Assembly (NCBI GenBank): GCA_024349245.1
Contig: JALDNG010000399.1
Location: 62,001-126,000, forward strand
Direction of reading: 5' to 3'
DNA from: Neodontobutis hainanensis
Taxonomy: Eukaryota > Chordata > Actinopteri > Gobiiformes > Odontobutidae
DNA: 64,000 nucleotides
Each line of letters opens with the position of its first letter. The stretch's first letter is position 1. Positions 62,087 to 64,000 of this stretch are shown here, one piece after another. The position numbers were made by a program, and so were the translations under genes. Below the pieces are notes generated by a model. The model was given only the letters and a program-made list of their open reading frames with translations. It was not told where the DNA came from and did not search any database.

Positions 62087-64000
62087 TAAAATAAACAGTT
62101 AATCAACATTTAAGCTAAATTAGCTGACTAAGTCGATCCCTAATTCAAAAAAAAGTTTTATTTAAAGAGCTGGAGGGAGAAAATATGCCTCCACAACATT
62201 ATTGGTCGATGAAATCCTGCAAAGTATCTGAAGAGATTATTTCAATTCGTAATGAATAAAAAGTCTTGCAATCAAATCAAGCGTTGATAAGAACCTCGCA
62301 AAATGTTTGATTACATCTGCATTTATGTTACTAGCTCTCCTAACAGGTAAATCAGATGATTTAGATGCCTTTAATAATCGTTGAATTGTGAAAATTCACG
62401 TTTTATGTGAGCTTTTTTGCATGGAAAAATCTAGAAATAATCTTAAATTTTCAAATATAATTTACATGAAATAAAAGTAAGGAAATTCGATGTTTGCAGA
62501 GGATTACAAGAAATAATGGGAGTTAATATTTTGATGAAGGGAAATTCTCTTAAAACTAAGAATATAAATTGAAGAGTACACAAAATTTAAAAAACTTGAT
62601 TATTTAAAGGGCGTTTAATTTTATCTCTACACATTTAAAATTGGTATTTATTTTACGGATTAAAAATTAAAATTATGCAACATCCATGACGACACTTAAT
62701 AACACCCAACTGAGCGGGTATAATATTAAAAGTAAGGAAATGGCATCTCATAATGAAAGCACTCACAAACTTTTTGAGGCAAAAATTCACTGAAAATTAA
62801 ATTATTTATTTGTTAACTTCTACATTCTCGAAAACTTCAATTCTATTATTTTAGAATAACGAAATGGGATTCAGAATTTAAATTTAACTGTTCATCTTTT
62901 AAATTTTTTGATTAATTTAAAATTCAAACCATTCAGAAACATGAGATTAAGAGCTGTCGCCAAAGCTATTGTTTTTGTACAAAAGAGAAGCAGTAAAAAA
63001 GTAACACTATATACTTAAGACTAATTCTATCTATAACCTATATTTACCTCGTTATTTAACGAGAAACGCGTCATAAATTCGATGCACCCATATCGCCTAT
63101 ACTAAATAAAATGCCCTGCGCATTCAGTTAAAATAAAATAATAAATATTACTTGTGGAGAAATTGACCAATATTTAGGTTCAATCTTTTGCTTTTAAATA
63201 TAAGAATGTTGGGAATGTTTTAAAGAAGTGAATATGTCTAGATTTTTCATAACTATATTTCTTAACATTTGATAGGAAGTGTTGCATAATATTTTTTATA
63301 ATATGAAATCATAACATAAAAAAAGTGAATATATGAGTACAAATCTCCCTTCGTTATTCTTCGATGCTACCGAACATCAATTTTTTTAATGTAAAAGAAA
63401 TACACAATTTTTTGCATGTTTTTTTCATAATTTCATAAACGAAACCAATACCAATTAATTTTCATAAATAGAATAATAAATCTTGCATTTTTAATATTTT
63501 ACATGATCGAATTTCACGTTCTTCATGATTTGAAAATAAAAATAGAAATACTTTTAAATCTTAAACAAGGTTCAGTTTTTATTATGGGTCGATTATAAAA
63601 AATTTAATTCGAGTACCATAAACAGAAACTATTTGAACTGAACCTCTTGTAAAGCGAATTTTGTTTGATATATGTACTACAGGCGAGACTCGTCGAATCA
63701 CGAAAATCGCCGAAATTGCATATTTTAGTGATGGAAGCACACCAAACCATGTTTTAGTTTCTCAGATACCAATACCACAATGATTAAACGTATAGAGGCA
63801 CGATATAGCGTGGGTGCTCTAAATATAACAGCGAGAACTGTTCAGCAAAGTTAACAAAACATGATAATACATACACTCTAAAGGGATCACATATATGTCG
63901 GAGAATACAAACAGAATCAAACCAAGTTGTTGCAAACGAAATAATCCAAGATCAATTAAAAAAATATACTCATTCAAAATGGTCAAAGTTACAATTTTAT
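62087..64000. other. AT-rich stretch with a possible element remnant
   Basis: Mostly featureless. Near the right edge (about 63690-63850) protein-like plus frames read ETRRITKIAEIAYFSDGSTP and RIEARYSVGALNITARTVQQ in different frames, perhaps another decayed element running out of the window. Confidence 0.3.

Noticed and set aside
1..64000. CRISPR arrays, bacterial operons, insertion sequences
   Set aside because: There are no direct-repeat arrays, ribosome binding sites or operon-like spacing; the genes and introns are eukaryotic.

Overview
The window is AT-rich eukaryotic nuclear DNA, most likely from a small metazoan. Three single-exon housekeeping genes are secure: 40S ribosomal protein S2 (minus, 7466-8266), a mitochondrial EF-Tu (plus, about 48135-49512) and the chaperonin subunit CCT2 (minus, 58707-60311). 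Their proteins are animal-like.

The main surprise is intron size. Three further genes read cleanly only if GT...AG introns of 20-26 nt are removed: a SNAPC3/SNAP50 homologue (plus, 34200-37629, 380 aa), a PGP/PDXP-type HAD phosphatase (minus, 37631-38692) and a secreted LamG-like protein (minus, 17230-18328, 327 aa). EF-Tu gains a mitochondrial presequence through one 25-nt intron. Introns this small combined with wide gene spacing recall dicyemid mesozoans, whose introns are reported to be about 26 nt on average. That assignment is inference; no rRNA or mitochondrial sequence is present to confirm it. Long introns also occur, for example 2.2 kb in SNAPC3.

Layout: 0-3.1 kb is a coding-like, less AT-rich stretch with micro-intron-like gaps, not identified. 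RPS2 lies at 7.5-8.3 kb. A proposed unidentified nuclear protein has exons scattered over 14.9-31.6 kb on the plus strand; its resolved part is 25.6-31.6 kb. The LamG gene lies on the opposite strand at 17.2-18.3 kb, inside that span, and a small minus-strand ORF pair at 29.3-29.7 kb also lies in one of its introns. SNAPC3 and the phosphatase are convergent at 34.2-38.7 kb, with stop codons one base apart. Coding-like but unresolved segments occur at 40.8-41.7, 44.3-44.8 and 54.3-55.8 kb. EF-Tu is at 48.1-49.5 kb and CCT2 at 58.7-60.3 kb. A decayed hAT-type transposase fragment lies at 61.7-62.1 kb. The rest is AT-rich DNA in which I recognise nothing.

The recognised genes have no operon-like relation: they cover translation (RPS2), mitochondrial translation (EF-Tu), protein folding (CCT2), snRNA gene transcription (SNAPC3) and metabolite dephosphorylation (PGP-like).
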